A stretch of 64,000 nt of DNA from UBA4971 sp900019985 (lineage in GTDB: Bacteria > Bacillota > SHA-98 > UBA4971). The position numbers were made by a program, and so were the translations under genes. The notes below the pieces were generated by a model that worked only from the letters and a program-made list of their open reading frames with translations, did no database searches and was not told where the DNA came from. Of this stretch, positions 34,310 through 43,997 are shown piece by piece. Where the stretch lies: the NCBI GenBank assembly GCA_050949175.1, contig JBMNFG010000012.1:8068-72067 (forward strand), written 5' to 3'. Numbering within the stretch: the first letter of the stretch is position 1; each line of letters opens with the position of its first letter.

Positions 34310-34801
34310 TCACTCCTGACAACAAGAGCTCTTCCCGCACCCGGACTTTGAGGCAGCTTCGACTGCATTGATTATTTTGACATAGCCTGTGCATCTGCAG
34401 AGGTTGCCTGAAATCCCCCGGCGAATCTCATCCCTTGTCGGTTTGGGATTGGTATCTAGGACCGCTTTTGCAGACATTATCATCCCCGGTATGCAGAAAC
34501 CGCATTGCACTGCACCTTCTTCAATGAATGCTTCCTGCAGCGTATGGAGTTCTCCGTTCATCTCCAATCCTTCTATAGTCGTGACTTTGCACCCGTCAAC
34601 CTGGTATGCCAGTATTAAGCAGGAGTTTACGGGTTTGCCGTCAACAAGGACAGTGCAGCTTCCGCATTCTCCTTTGCCACAACCTTCTTTTGTGCCTGTG
34701 AGGCCCAGGTCTTCCCGGAGGAACTCCAGCAAAGTACGGGAAGCAGGGACCTCTTTTTTCACTTGCTCTCCATTGACTTCTAAAGACACCTCAACAAGCA
34801 T
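34310..34801 (-). CDS. Molybdenum hydroxylase 2Fe-2S subunit (complex 1)
   Basis: About 163 aa with GCGKGECGSCTVLVDG and QCGFCIPGM plus LCRCTGY. An additional Cys-rich tail (SGCGKSSCCQE) is absent from the paralog at 22998. The ATG at 34801 has AAGGTGA upstream; the open frame reaches back to 34840. Separated from its likely partners by mocA, xdhC, preT and preA. Confidence 0.92.
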   Translation of the reverse strand: MLVEVSLEVNGEQVKKEVPASRTLLEFLREDLGLTGTKEGCGKGECGSCTVLVDGKPVNSCLILAYQVDGCKVTTIEGLEMNGELHTLQEAFIEEGAVQCGFCIPGMIMSAKAVLDTNPKPTRDEIRRGISGNLCRCTGYVKIINAVEAASKSGCGKSSCCQE

Positions 34802-34868
34802 ATGAGTCACCTTCTCTTTAATCCGGATATCGTACCTCAAGGAGGTTAAAAACTACTTGCCTTTCAAA

Positions 34869-36083
34869 CTACTTAATCCTGGCAGAGTACACAGCAGGGA
34901 ACAGGGTATAGAACATTGCTGATTTCGTCAGATGATCTACTCGTACCTGGTCGTCAACAGAGTGTGCGTGCCTCTCTTCAGCCGGCCCGAAACCTATTGT
35001 GGGTATGCCAAGCCTGCCCATGGTAGCTATGCCGTCGGTTGAGAACACCCACTTGCTTGTCGGGGGCATGCTGCCGAACAGGACCTCGCCGCATTCCTGT
35101 CCTGCCCGGACCAGCGGATGGTCATCCTCCAGCACCCATGTGGGGAAGTACTTATCCCACTCAGGCACATATCCGGTCCAGCTGGGAGTGTCGTACTTCA
35201 GAAGGGTGACTTCAGCATCTTCTGCGCCGGGAAGAGACCTAATCTCTTCTATTGAAGACTCGGTTGTTTCGCCTACAGTCATGCGCCTGTCAATATAGAT
35301 CGTGCACTCATCAGGCACGACGTTCAGAGAACCTGTCTTGCACTCGATGGATGTCACAGCGATGCTTCCAGGCCCCAGGAAGGGATCGTCTTTCAAGTTG
35401 CCCTGTAGCTTCTCAATTCCCTGTATGATCGGCATAATCTTGTAGATCGCGTTTACCCCGCGCTCTGGGGCGCTGGCATGACAGGAGACTCCTTTTGTCG
35501 TTACTTTGATCTCGCAGCGTCCTCTATGGCCGCGGTTGATCGCAAGGTTTGTGCATTCTCCCAATACCACGCAGTCAGGTTTGATCCCTTGTGTAGTGAT
35601 CATCTCATAGACTGCCCATCCGTCGCAGTCTTCCTCTTGGACAATTCCTGCGATATACAATGTGACGTCTTCAGGGAGAAGATCGAGTTCTTTGATGATT
35701 TTTCCTGCGTAAACCATGCATGCAATCGCTGCTTTGTTGTCGGAAGCTCCGCGCCCGTAGATTATGCCGTCTTTATACTCGCCTTCGAACGGATCGAACT
35801 TCCATGCAGTCGGGTCAGCGATAGCTACTGTGTCAATATGGGAGTCATAGAGGATCTTCTTGGGACCGCTTCCGATTGTGCCGATGACATTGCCTATGGC
35901 GTCAATCCTGACTTCATCAAACCCGACTTTCTCCATTTCTTCCTTGATTCTCTTAATGCAGTCACCTTCTTGAGAACTGAAACTGGGTATTGCGATTAGA
36001 TCCCGTAAAAATGTTACGATATCATCGGTATACTTCTCTGCAGCTTCTTTAATCTTCGCCACTTGTTCCTCGGTAAACTTCAT
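34869..36083 (-). CDS. M20-family metallohydrolase, YgeY type
   Basis: 404 aa, zinc peptidase/deacylase fold: YDSHIDTV and GRGASDNKAAIA for the metal ligands, QEEDCDG with the catalytic Glu, and a dimerisation domain. Members named YgeY are linked to selenium-dependent molybdenum hydroxylase clusters and are thought to hydrolyse a carbamoyl or ureido intermediate; the exact reaction is not known. The ATG at 36083 follows GAAGGAGG. Confidence 0.88.
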   Translation of the reverse strand: MKFTEEQVAKIKEAAEKYTDDIVTFLRDLIAIPSFSSQEGDCIKRIKEEMEKVGFDEVRIDAIGNVIGTIGSGPKKILYDSHIDTVAIADPTAWKFDPFEGEYKDGIIYGRGASDNKAAIACMVYAGKIIKELDLLPEDVTLYIAGIVQEEDCDGWAVYEMITTQGIKPDCVVLGECTNLAINRGHRGRCEIKVTTKGVSCHASAPERGVNAIYKIMPIIQGIEKLQGNLKDDPFLGPGSIAVTSIECKTGSLNVVPDECTIYIDRRMTVGETTESSIEEIRSLPGAEDAEVTLLKYDTPSWTGYVPEWDKYFPTWVLEDDHPLVRAGQECGEVLFGSMPPTSKWVFSTDGIATMGRLGIPTIGFGPAEERHAHSVDDQVRVDHLTKSAMFYTLFPAVYSARIK

Positions 36084-36147
36084 TCGGCGTCCTCCTTCAC
36101 ACGTAATCGTAAAATGCCAAACCTATCAGCGTACCCTAAGGTTTTGT

Positions 36148-37539
36148 TTAACGACAGTCATTGTTCATACCTAACGGCCCTTTCGAAGCAACAAACCTGC
36201 CACTCCCCGGGGCTCCGAGGAATTTCCCGTTGTCGTATGCTATCTCACCTCTGAGAAAGACAGTAGACGGGTATCCCTTAACTGTCATTCCTTCGTAAGG
36301 TGAATAATCGGCCTTGGAATGATGCGAAGAAGAACTGATGGTCTTTTCAAGATCCGGGTCGAAGATAACAATATCTGCATCTGCGCCTTCGGCGATTACA
36401 CCTTTCTTCGGATAAAGCCCGAACAACCTTGCCGGGCGGTACGAGAGCATCCTAACAAGCTCAGAAAGGGGCATTCCTCGCTGCACCACCCCTTCGTGAT
36501 GGATAAGGGGGAGCAAGGTTTCGACACCCGGGATTCCCGGGAGCGTGTCAAAGCAGGAAGTGCCTTTAGCCTTCTGCTTGCGGGTAAAGCTGCAATGGTC
36601 AGTTGCAATGACATCAAATTCGCCCTTAAGTATCCCTTTCCAGAGGACATCTTTGTCACGAGGCCCCCGGAGTGGGGGAGTCATGATGAACTCCCGTGCG
36701 TCATCTCTCTTGTATAAGCCGGAATCCAAAACCAAGTAGTGAGGCGCTGTTTCAGCGTAGACTGTATATCCGGATCTCCTTGCCGCTTTCACCGCCCGTA
36801 GGCCCGGCTCGCTGGATACATGGACGAAATAAACAGGGATTCCTGCTTCACCAAGTATGGTAGATGTAGTTGTAATGGCTAGCTCTTCTGCGGCCGCCGG
36901 CCTTGATACGGCGTGGAAGGAAGGAGCTGTCATACCTTTTGATTTCAATTGCGCTTCAATGTTTTCGATGAGGTTATTGTCTTCAGCATGGACTGTTATG
37001 AGAATCCCTGCTCGGTGAGCTGCTTTTGCAACCCGGGCAAAGTCATCCCTTTCAAGGAGGTATCCTGCGGATCTGTATGTGGTAAAGAGCTTTACAGCAC
37101 CTACGCCGAGGCCGAGGAGGTCTTCCATTTCTTTTTCGATATTGTCCGTAGCCTTTGTAACAGTCATGTGCAAGGCGAAATCTGCAAAGACATGGGGTTT
37201 CGCCTCATCGATACGCACTTGGGCTGCTTCTCGCAAAGTCATGCCTTGGAGTTGGTCTGCGAAATCGATAACGGTCGTGACCCCGCCGCATATTGCGGCT
37301 TTTGTTCCTGAAGCAAAGTCATCTGCTGTGACTGTGCCGCGGGAGCGTAGAGCGAAGTGGGTATGAGCGTCAATGACTCCTGGAAGGACGTATTTCCCTG
37401 TGGCATCCAGAGTGATCCTTTCGGCAGATTCGGGCAAATCCTTTCCTATGGCCGAGATCCGTTGATCATCAATGGATACGTCCGCTCGGACTTCGCCGCT
37501 TTCTGTTATTACGGTACCACCTTTAATAAGGTAACCCAC
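36148..37539 (-). CDS. hydA: Dihydropyrimidinase / D-hydantoinase family amidohydrolase
   Basis: About 463 aa. Metal motifs GVIDAHTHFALR, the carbamylated Lys region AVKLFTTYRS, VHAEDN, HVSSEPG and ATDHCSF are intact. It opens dihydropyrimidine or hydantoin-like rings. GTG 37539 with AAAGGTGG 8 bp upstream is the better start; ATG 37560 lacks a ribosome binding site. In the cluster it could act on the product of PreTA or of purine ring reduction. Confidence 0.91.
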   Translation of the reverse strand: MGYLIKGGTVITESGEVRADVSIDDQRISAIGKDLPESAERITLDATGKYVLPGVIDAHTHFALRSRGTVTADDFASGTKAAICGGVTTVIDFADQLQGMTLREAAQVRIDEAKPHVFADFALHMTVTKATDNIEKEMEDLLGLGVGAVKLFTTYRSAGYLLERDDFARVAKAAHRAGILITVHAEDNNLIENIEAQLKSKGMTAPSFHAVSRPAAAEELAITTTSTILGEAGIPVYFVHVSSEPGLRAVKAARRSGYTVYAETAPHYLVLDSGLYKRDDAREFIMTPPLRGPRDKDVLWKGILKGEFDVIATDHCSFTRKQKAKGTSCFDTLPGIPGVETLLPLIHHEGVVQRGMPLSELVRMLSYRPARLFGLYPKKGVIAEGADADIVIFDPDLEKTISSSSHHSKADYSPYEGMTVKGYPSTVFLRGEIAYDNGKFLGAPGSGRFVASKGPLGMNNDCR

Positions 37540-37610
37540 GATGTTGCCCACCTTTTGCATAGCGTTTATCGAGGTATAGCGTTTCAGGCAACTTTCACCG
37601 GTCGTGTGTG

Positions 37611-38546
37611 CTACAAGGTGATTCTCGTTCCCGTCTTGCCTTCCAGAGCATCAAGACTCCTGGTGAGGGATGCAATTATCGAAGTCTTTCTGCGGGAGGC
37701 AAAGTCGATAGCAGCTTGGACCTTCGGCCCCATACTGCCTGCTCCGAATTGTCCTTCATCCATATACTTTTTGGCTTCTTCAACGGTTATTGCATCAAGG
37801 TATGTCTCAGAAGGGGTGCGGTAATTTATTGCTACTTTTTCAACGTCTGTAAGGATCATGAGGATGTCGGCGTCGATGTCCATTGCCAGCTTCGAACTGG
37901 CAAGGTCCTTGTCTATCACAGCTTCGATTCCGTGTAGCGTGTTGCCTTTTTGAATGACAGGTATTCCTCCGCCGCCTGCAGCGATTACTACTGCGCCTTC
38001 TCGGATTAGGGCGCTGATGGAGAACTTCTCCACGATTTCTACAGGAAGAGGTGAAGGCACCACCTTGCGCCAGCCTCTGCCTGAGTCTTCTTTCCACGTT
38101 TCTCCTCTTTCTTTTGCATACCGCTTCGCTTCTTCTTCTGTGTAGAAAGGCCCTATGGGTTTGGTGGGGTTTTGGAATGCAGGATCATTTTCATCGACTA
38201 TTACCTGAGTGAGGACAGTGACGACAGGGGTGTTCAGGCCCTCTTTTGCCAATTCGTTTCGGAGCGACTGCTGAATCATGTATCCTATGAGCCCTTGGCT
38301 CTTCGCACCGCAGACGTCCAGAGGCATGGCAGGGACAAGGTCTTGTGAATGCAAATTCTGGATTAATATGTTTCCGACCTGCGGCCCGTTGCCATGGGTT
38401 ACTACTACGCGGTAACCCTGTTTGACCATTCGGGCAATACTTTCACATGTAGCTTTGACATTGGCAAATTGGTCTTCGGCCGTTCCTTTCTGGCCGGGTC
38501 GTAAGATAGCGTTGCCGCCCAGCGCTACGACAATTGTTTCTTTCAC
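37611..38546 (-). CDS. arcC: Carbamate kinase
   Basis: About 311 aa, amino acid kinase fold: VVALGGNAIL, VVTHGNGPQVGN, AAGGGGIPVI, IDKDLASSKLA and GSMGPKVQAA. It makes ATP, CO2 and ammonia from carbamoyl phosphate. The GTG at 38546 has GAGGGG upstream; Met 38567 is the longer alternative. No carbamoyltransferase to supply carbamoyl phosphate is seen in the window. Confidence 0.94.
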   Translation of the reverse strand: MKETIVVALGGNAILRPGQKGTAEDQFANVKATCESIARMVKQGYRVVVTHGNGPQVGNILIQNLHSQDLVPAMPLDVCGAKSQGLIGYMIQQSLRNELAKEGLNTPVVTVLTQVIVDENDPAFQNPTKPIGPFYTEEEAKRYAKERGETWKEDSGRGWRKVVPSPLPVEIVEKFSISALIREGAVVIAAGGGGIPVIQKGNTLHGIEAVIDKDLASSKLAMDIDADILMILTDVEKVAINYRTPSETYLDAITVEEAKKYMDEGQFGAGSMGPKVQAAIDFASRRKTSIIASLTRSLDALEGKTGTRITL

Positions 38547-38655
38547 TAATATGATCCCCCTCTTCATCCTTCCATCAACTTTTCACTCCTCAAAAACCTC
38601 GTCTTTGTACTGCTTCTATCTGTTGACATGTAGAGTACAGTGGCTATATCGTTCG

Positions 38656-39192
38656 CTAGAAGGATGGCGGTGTAATTGCAGATATGAAAACTAGGCCTTC
38701 CTCACCTACGCTTGTGATCTTGTGGGGAATTGCACAGTAATAATAAATGCTGTCGCCTTTTTTCAAGCGAAATACCTCTTCGCCGATTTGGATCTCCATC
38801 TCTCCCTGAAGGACTACTGTACACTCCTCACCCGGATGACCAAGTGGTTCTTCACAGGTGGATGTGTTAGGTTCAAGGGTAGCCATCATCATCTCCATTT
38901 GCCTGTTAAGGTCCGGAGTCAAAAGCTCAAACATCAAATGAGAGTGGGGGAACCTAAGAACTTTGCGATTCTCAGCTCTTACAACCGGACTGTATTCTTC
39001 AGTGTCCAGCAGAAAATAGAATATGGGAACATCAAGAGCCTTTGCGATTTTGCGTAAAGATGTGATAGACGGTTCTGTTACATCCCGTTCAACCTGACTG
39101 AGGAAGCTAGCTGTCAATCCGGTCAGAGCAGAGAGTTGGCTAAGGCTTTTACCTCGCTCTTTACGTTTTGCACGTATTCTTTGACCCAGCAA
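38656..39192 (-). CDS. XRE-family transcriptional regulator with C-terminal cupin domain
   Basis: 178 aa. The N-terminal HTH (GKSLSQLSALTGLTASFLSQ) is followed by a cupin with HPGEECTVVLQGEMEI and the metal-like HK pair near ALPHKI-type AIPHKI. This architecture senses small molecules and often controls amino acid or purine catabolism. It is encoded inside the cluster, 3 bp downstream of the threonine-synthase-like gene, so it is a good candidate for its local regulator. Confidence 0.9.
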   Translation of the reverse strand: MLGQRIRAKRKERGKSLSQLSALTGLTASFLSQVERDVTEPSITSLRKIAKALDVPIFYFLLDTEEYSPVVRAENRKVLRFPHSHLMFELLTPDLNRQMEMMMATLEPNTSTCEEPLGHPGEECTVVLQGEMEIQIGEEVFRLKKGDSIYYYCAIPHKITSVGEEGLVFISAITPPSF

Positions 39193-39195
39193 GTT

Positions 39196-40455
39196 TCATT
39201 CCTCCTTGAGTAGATCCGGTGCTTTCGTCCTGAGGTTATTTTCCAGCTCCTCGAGGGATGGGAGCACTTCGATAGGTTCAGGAGCTGCTTTTTCGGCGTT
39301 TACAATATCTTTTAATCCGTTTCCTGTTGCTATTACTACTATGGACTCTTCCGGATTTATATAGCCTTCCTTGAGAGCTGCTTTGAGGCCTGCAAGGCCT
39401 GCAGCTCCGGCAGGTTCGGTAAACACTCCAGTTGTTCTACCGAGGAGAGGCATAGCCTTTAGGATTTCCTCATCAGGCACGGCAACCATCGTGCCGTTGG
39501 AAAATTCAACAGCATTCAGCGCTTTTATGGGGTTGCGCGGCACACCCACTGCGATGCTGTCTGCAAGCGTGTTCTCTTCTGACGGCTCAAAAGGCCTGTT
39601 CTCGAAGAAGGCCTTAACCAGCGGTTGACATCCTTCTGCCTGAACTCCGAGGATCTTCGGGATGCGGGGGATAAGGCCTGTTGAATAGAGATCATAGAAT
39701 CCTTTATATACGCCGCCTATGGTGCATCCGTCTCCGACAGCCACAACTACCCAATCCGGGACTTCCCAGTTCAGTTGCTCGCATATCTCAAAGCTTACGG
39801 TTTTCTTGCCTTCAAGGAGGTACGGGTTTATGGCTGCATTACGATTATACCATCCCCACCTGCTAATGGCTTGTGCTGAGAGGGTGAATGCATCGTGGTA
39901 AGACCCTTCAACTGATACGACTGTGGCACCGTAAATCAAGAGCTGTACGAGTTTGCCTCTGGGTGCTCGCCGGGGAACGAAAATGACGGAGCGAAGGCCG
40001 ATTGATGCTGCGCATCCTGCAAGGGATGAAGCAGCATTGCCTGTTGATGCACATGCAACTATCCGCCTTCCTTCAGCATGCGCCCGTGTGGCAGCTATGG
40101 CTGAGGCCCTGTCTTTCATTGATGCAGTGGGGTTTACTCCTTCGTCTTTTATATAGAGGGATTTTGCGCCGATTTCAGATGCCAGTATTTTAGCTTCGTA
40201 GAGGGGGGTCCAGCCTACGCGGAGAGGCGGCCGTGTCCAGTCAGGCTCTACAGGGAGAAAAGGCATGTACCGCCACATTGACATCTCTTTGCTTTCCTCG
40301 ATTGACTGCTTGTTTACTCTGCTTGCTATCTTATCGTAGTCGTAGATGACATCGAGGATTCCTTTGCCGCCGCAGCTTGGGCATGTAAAGAGATCGTGTT
40401 TCTCTTTGTAGGTTGACTTACATGTGATACACTTTAGATGCTTTACATAGCTCAA
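39196..40455 (-). CDS. Threonine synthase-like PLP enzyme
   Basis: 419 aa, fold type II. An N-terminal zinc ribbon (Cys9, Cys12, Cys25, Cys28) precedes the PLP domain, with the cofactor Lys at K114 in NPTASMKDRASA, then STGNAASSLAG and GDGCTIGG. Threonine synthase is the nearest family. As the first gene of the purine-type cluster it may instead act as a beta-eliminating lyase on a pathway amino acid (inference). The upstream gap is shared with the divergent regulator at 40722. Confidence 0.85.
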   Translation of the reverse strand: MSYVKHLKCITCKSTYKEKHDLFTCPSCGGKGILDVIYDYDKIASRVNKQSIEESKEMSMWRYMPFLPVEPDWTRPPLRVGWTPLYEAKILASEIGAKSLYIKDEGVNPTASMKDRASAIAATRAHAEGRRIVACASTGNAASSLAGCAASIGLRSVIFVPRRAPRGKLVQLLIYGATVVSVEGSYHDAFTLSAQAISRWGWYNRNAAINPYLLEGKKTVSFEICEQLNWEVPDWVVVAVGDGCTIGGVYKGFYDLYSTGLIPRIPKILGVQAEGCQPLVKAFFENRPFEPSEENTLADSIAVGVPRNPIKALNAVEFSNGTMVAVPDEEILKAMPLLGRTTGVFTEPAGAAGLAGLKAALKEGYINPEESIVVIATGNGLKDIVNAEKAAPEPIEVLPSLEELENNLRTKAPDLLKEE

Positions 40456-40721
40456 TCAAGACCCTCCGCATCGTAGAAGGGTGTTGGTCAAATATGTAGC
40501 AAGACTGAATTCTTGCTATAGATATTCAACTCGTATAGAAAGAATCCTCCTTTGGGCGGACAAAATCGTGGCATAGGATAAGGGATTTGTCGTACAAACA
40601 AGGATTTTAGGAATTGCAGGCGAATGTACAATAATCTTTACGGAGTACAGATCGCAGCTCTTAATCGAACCGTCTGTTAACGAATCTTAGTAGCAATTAA
40701 GGGACTTCGAGTGGTGAAGAT
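40456..40721. promoter_or_regulatory. Divergent intergenic region of the purine-type cluster and the LuxR-type regulator
   Basis: 266 bp between divergent starts. Promoters for both sides must lie here, but no consensus -35/-10 pair stands out. AT-rich patches on both halves. Confidence 0.35.
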
Positions 40722-42308
40722 GTGGTAGTTGAAGCTTACCAGCGGGTCATAAATGGGCATGGACTTCTTTCCGCCTTGTTAGGCCTGTTTTTCTCCTGGT
40801 TGCTGAGTTTTCCCGTTTTCGGATCCTACATATATGCTTTTCCTGAAGTCGATGCGGTGAATAATGCGGGTGTTAGGGCCTCGTTTGCACTGTTCTATGG
40901 CTTGGGGCTGCTGGGATACGGTATTTGGGGCAGGCGCTTTCTTGTTGATAGGAGATACAGGGCCGCTTGCGAAGAGGTGATGGGTCCGGCTGACAATACT
41001 ACAGGTGAAGGCACTATTGATACTGTTGTGATGAGTGCCTCTTGTATTGTCTGCTTCGGGCTGGCAGTGGCTTTTGCGCATCTCCCTTACGGGATTTGGC
41101 CGTGGCTGGTGCGTGCCTTAGGCCTTGTATCAGGCGTGTTTACTGTGACTTGTGCCAGTGAGATGGCAAGGACCGTTCCCCGGGACGAGCTGGGTCGAGC
41201 GTTTGCGCTTTCCATGGCAATAGCTAATACCGCTTTCTATATTCATGGCGCTTTTCTTGTTCGCCTGGGGCTATCTCTTACCTTATATATAAGCTCACTT
41301 TGGCTTCTTCTTTCGTTTCTTGCTGTCCGTCAGTACGGCCTGAGGCTTCCGCGTACATGTCCCGGGAAGAGGCCGGATTATGCCAAGGCGACTTCTGGAG
41401 AGAGACATCGCTTCCATCGCTTTTTCATATCCTTGGCTGTGGTGTTGGCATCTACCTCTGTAATACTAGGATTCGCCCATGGAGCCATATTTCCCAATCT
41501 GAATACTGTCGGTGACTTCGCTCGCTTCTATAGTGTTGTGCCATATATTCTTACGTGTCTTCTTTGTGGTTGGATAGCAGACTATGCAGGAAGACTCAAG
41601 GTAGCCAATATGGGTTTTGTGTGGCTTGGGTTATCCATGCCTTTACTTTCACTCGTGCCTCTACACAGTATCCCCGGATATATGATTGCACAAACTCTTA
41701 TACAAGGCGGTTACGCCTGCATCCATGTCTTTCTTTGGGTGAGCCTCTCTGACCTTGCTTCCTTGGATCGCACAAGCCTGTACTATGGAATCGGCCTCGG
41801 CCTGAATGTCTGGCTGATGTCTTTCGGTGAGTTTTTCGTGGCGAGATTCTTACCCATAGGTGAGGTTGGTTTCAGCAACATATCGTTAGTGGCAGCTTTG
41901 ATTCTGTTCCTCGGAATCATCGGATTGATGAAGCTCGAGGAGACTTTGACGTATAGGGAAGCTCTACCTGAATCTGCTTATCCTGAACCTACACCTGCTC
42001 CTGAACTGTCGAGCAACCCCGGGCAACCGTATCAGATGGACACCGCTATTGACGATTACGTCTTGGATCTTTTAGCAGCTGAATACTCTTTGACCCCCCG
42101 GGAGCTGGAGGTTATTGAGCTGCTTCTGGAAGGAATGAAAAACGACGAGATCCAGGAGAAGCTGTTTATTTCACAAGGTACACTCAAGACGCATCTCAGG
42201 CATATCTTCCGAAAACTCGACGTGCAAAACAGAAAGGAACTCCTCGTCAGTTTTACGCGCTTTCTTGTATCTTCCAACGGAGCCCGTAAGAATGCAGAGC
42301 CCCGGTGA
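40722..42308 (+). CDS. Membrane-bound LuxR-type regulator (MFS-like 12-TM domain fused to HTH)
   Basis: 528 aa. Residues 1-430 are strongly hydrophobic with about 12 predicted membrane helices resembling a major-facilitator fold. A Pro-rich linker follows, then a LuxR HTH at about 465-525: SLTPRELEVIELLLEGMKND, GTLKTHLRHIFRKLDVQNRK. It probably senses a ligand in the membrane and acts on DNA from the cytoplasmic tail. Divergent from the purine-type cluster, which suggests that target (inference). It starts with GTG at 40722. Confidence 0.87.
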   Translation: MVVEAYQRVINGHGLLSALLGLFFSWLLSFPVFGSYIYAFPEVDAVNNAGVRASFALFYGLGLLGYGIWGRRFLVDRRYRAACEEVMGPADNTTGEGTIDTVVMSASCIVCFGLAVAFAHLPYGIWPWLVRALGLVSGVFTVTCASEMARTVPRDELGRAFALSMAIANTAFYIHGAFLVRLGLSLTLYISSLWLLLSFLAVRQYGLRLPRTCPGKRPDYAKATSGERHRFHRFFISLAVVLASTSVILGFAHGAIFPNLNTVGDFARFYSVVPYILTCLLCGWIADYAGRLKVANMGFVWLGLSMPLLSLVPLHSIPGYMIAQTLIQGGYACIHVFLWVSLSDLASLDRTSLYYGIGLGLNVWLMSFGEFFVARFLPIGEVGFSNISLVAALILFLGIIGLMKLEETLTYREALPESAYPEPTPAPELSSNPGQPYQMDTAIDDYVLDLLAAEYSLTPRELEVIELLLEGMKNDEIQEKLFISQGTLKTHLRHIFRKLDVQNRKELLVSFTRFLVSSNGARKNAEPR

Positions 42309-42340
42309 TTTCGCTCATTAGGTAAAGCAGTACACCTGAT

Positions 42341-42428
42341 ATCATCCCTAAGGATGATGGCAGCGGAAAGATCTTGCGACAAAACTGATTGCCAGAGTGT
42401 TTTATTGAGTATCATCCCAAGGGACGAT
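42341..42428. promoter_or_regulatory. Two related palindromes 70 bp apart
   Basis: ATCATCCCTAAGGATGAT at 42341-42358 is a perfect 7-bp inverted repeat with 4-nt centre. ATCATCCCAAGGGACGAT at 42411-42428 is a near copy. They begin exactly 70 bp apart in the gap before the first beta-barrel gene. Possible operator pair. Confidence 0.5.
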
Positions 42429-42605
42429 TGATCTTTGCAGCCTATGGCTGCATTCTTGTTCTGGAGGCGGATAAAAGTCACAAAGCTCACGTTCTACTCT
42501 TTTATTCTATTTTTCCTTGGTTTCGGTATCCTGGAATTGTATCGGCGAGAGTGCGGACAAAAACATTTCCTAAACATTTGAAGCTTACGTTGAGGAGGCA
42601 GTGGT

Positions 42606-43839
42606 ATGAAGAAAACGTCGGGCATTGTTCTATTGTTGGTGTTAGCTTTCTCTCTTGTTCCAGTGCCTGCTTTTGCCGGGAAGGCTGAACTCAGCCTGAA
42701 ATACTGGCATGCAGGTGTAAGCGGAGCGGATTTTCGTATTGGAGAGGTTGAAGAGTATAAGCTGGATCCGCTTAACGGCTATGAGTCTGAATCTGTCGGC
42801 ACCGATACGCTTATGTTGCAGTTCGGCGCTGGGAGGAGCTTTATTCTATCCGGGTCATACTCTTTGTCTCCCACAGTCTCGCTGGGTGTTTCATACTGGG
42901 GAGTAAACCGTGCTAGCCAGGCGTCTTTTGCCCTTGATAATCTCGGTGCGGAGTTTGTTGAAGAAGGATCTGATGAATGGGGCGACTACATATTAAGTTG
43001 GTCCGATCGGCTGTACCTGATAACGCCGCCGGAGGCGCTAGATTGGCTCATATGCCTGGATCTGGTTTGGGACGGCGCATATGAGAGCAATTATTGGCAA
43101 CGTTGGTACGGTGAGGATGATTACTATGGTAATAACAGTGAAGCCTTTATTGCCTTAGAAGGAAACCTCTCAATGTCAGCTCTGGATGTATCAGGTACAA
43201 TGACTCTGACCGGCCCCGGTTGGGAGATGGGTCTTTCCGGCGGTATCCGTAAAGCGGCTTTCAATCAGAACCGATCAAAAGGATTCGAGCTTCTTTCGGA
43301 AGCCTGGGACAGGCTGATAAATGAGGAGGCCGACTATCACTATTACGATGCAGACAAGCATGTCTTTAGTGTAGACAGCACCGTCAACGTGAGCGCTATA
43401 GGTCCGCAGGTGGGCATTGAAGGGGAATACGCTTTAGCCGATAGGCTTGTACTGAAGGCAGGCGCAAAAGCGGGACTTCTCTTCGGAACAGCCAAGACGA
43501 CATGCTGAGATAACGCATGACCCATGGGAGTACTATTGGGACGGGGAAGAAGAGGTTTTTGTCGGATGGGTTCCGGTAGAAGGGGCTTACTTCAAGAAAG
43601 AGTATCCTTCAACCACAGATACTATCCGCTTTTCCACATATGATTTAAGCGTTGACCTAGCTTATCAGATTACTGAACAGTGGTCAGTGGAGGCAGGGTA
43701 CTATGCTTCGATTTGGTCAGGCGTGCCGTCCCTTGTCGAGGTCAGTGTTGATGCAGACCATTTCATTACTTGGAAGAAGCCGGAAGCAAGGACTGTCACT
43801 GTAAGCGGTCTAACTATTGGAGCAAACTTCAAGTTCTGA
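42606..43839 (+). pseudogene. Secreted beta-barrel-like protein, frameshifted copy 1
   Basis: The first 300 codons are open (42606-43508); a stop follows AKTTC. Removing one G near 43499 restores a frame that continues to TGA at 43837-43839 and matches the downstream paralog: AKTHAEITHD, then STYDLSVDLAYQITEQWS, ending VSGLTIGANFKF. The paralog has AKTHA at the same place. A signal peptide with cleavage after AFA (residue 24) is clear. The mature part alternates polar and hydrophobic residues and ends in Phe, as outer-membrane barrels do. GAGGAGG precedes the ATG. A sequencing error is possible. Confidence 0.8.
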
Positions 43840-43902
43840 CCGGAATCAAAGGCATCGCCGGAGACGCCATTGTTGCAATAAAGGGTCTACTAGGCGGCCT
43901 TA

Positions 43903-43938
43903 AAAGGAATAGGGGCAACACCTAACGGTGAAGCCCCT
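43903..43938 (+). terminator. Hairpin after beta-barrel copy 1
   Basis: AATAGGGGC and GCCCCTATT form a 9-bp stem around a second small stem (CACC/GGTG). A similar GGGGC/GCCCC hairpin follows copy 2 at 45359. No long T-run. Confidence 0.5.
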
Positions 43939-43997
43939 ATTCTGCGTTAGGAGTCCAAGCCGGCTTTCCAAAGCCTGTAGTCTGAGGAGGCAGCGAT

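Noticed and set aside
43491..43520. Programmed frameshift in beta-barrel copy 1
   Set aside because: No slippery heptamer or following stem seen; the one-base difference to the paralog is explained by a simple insertion.
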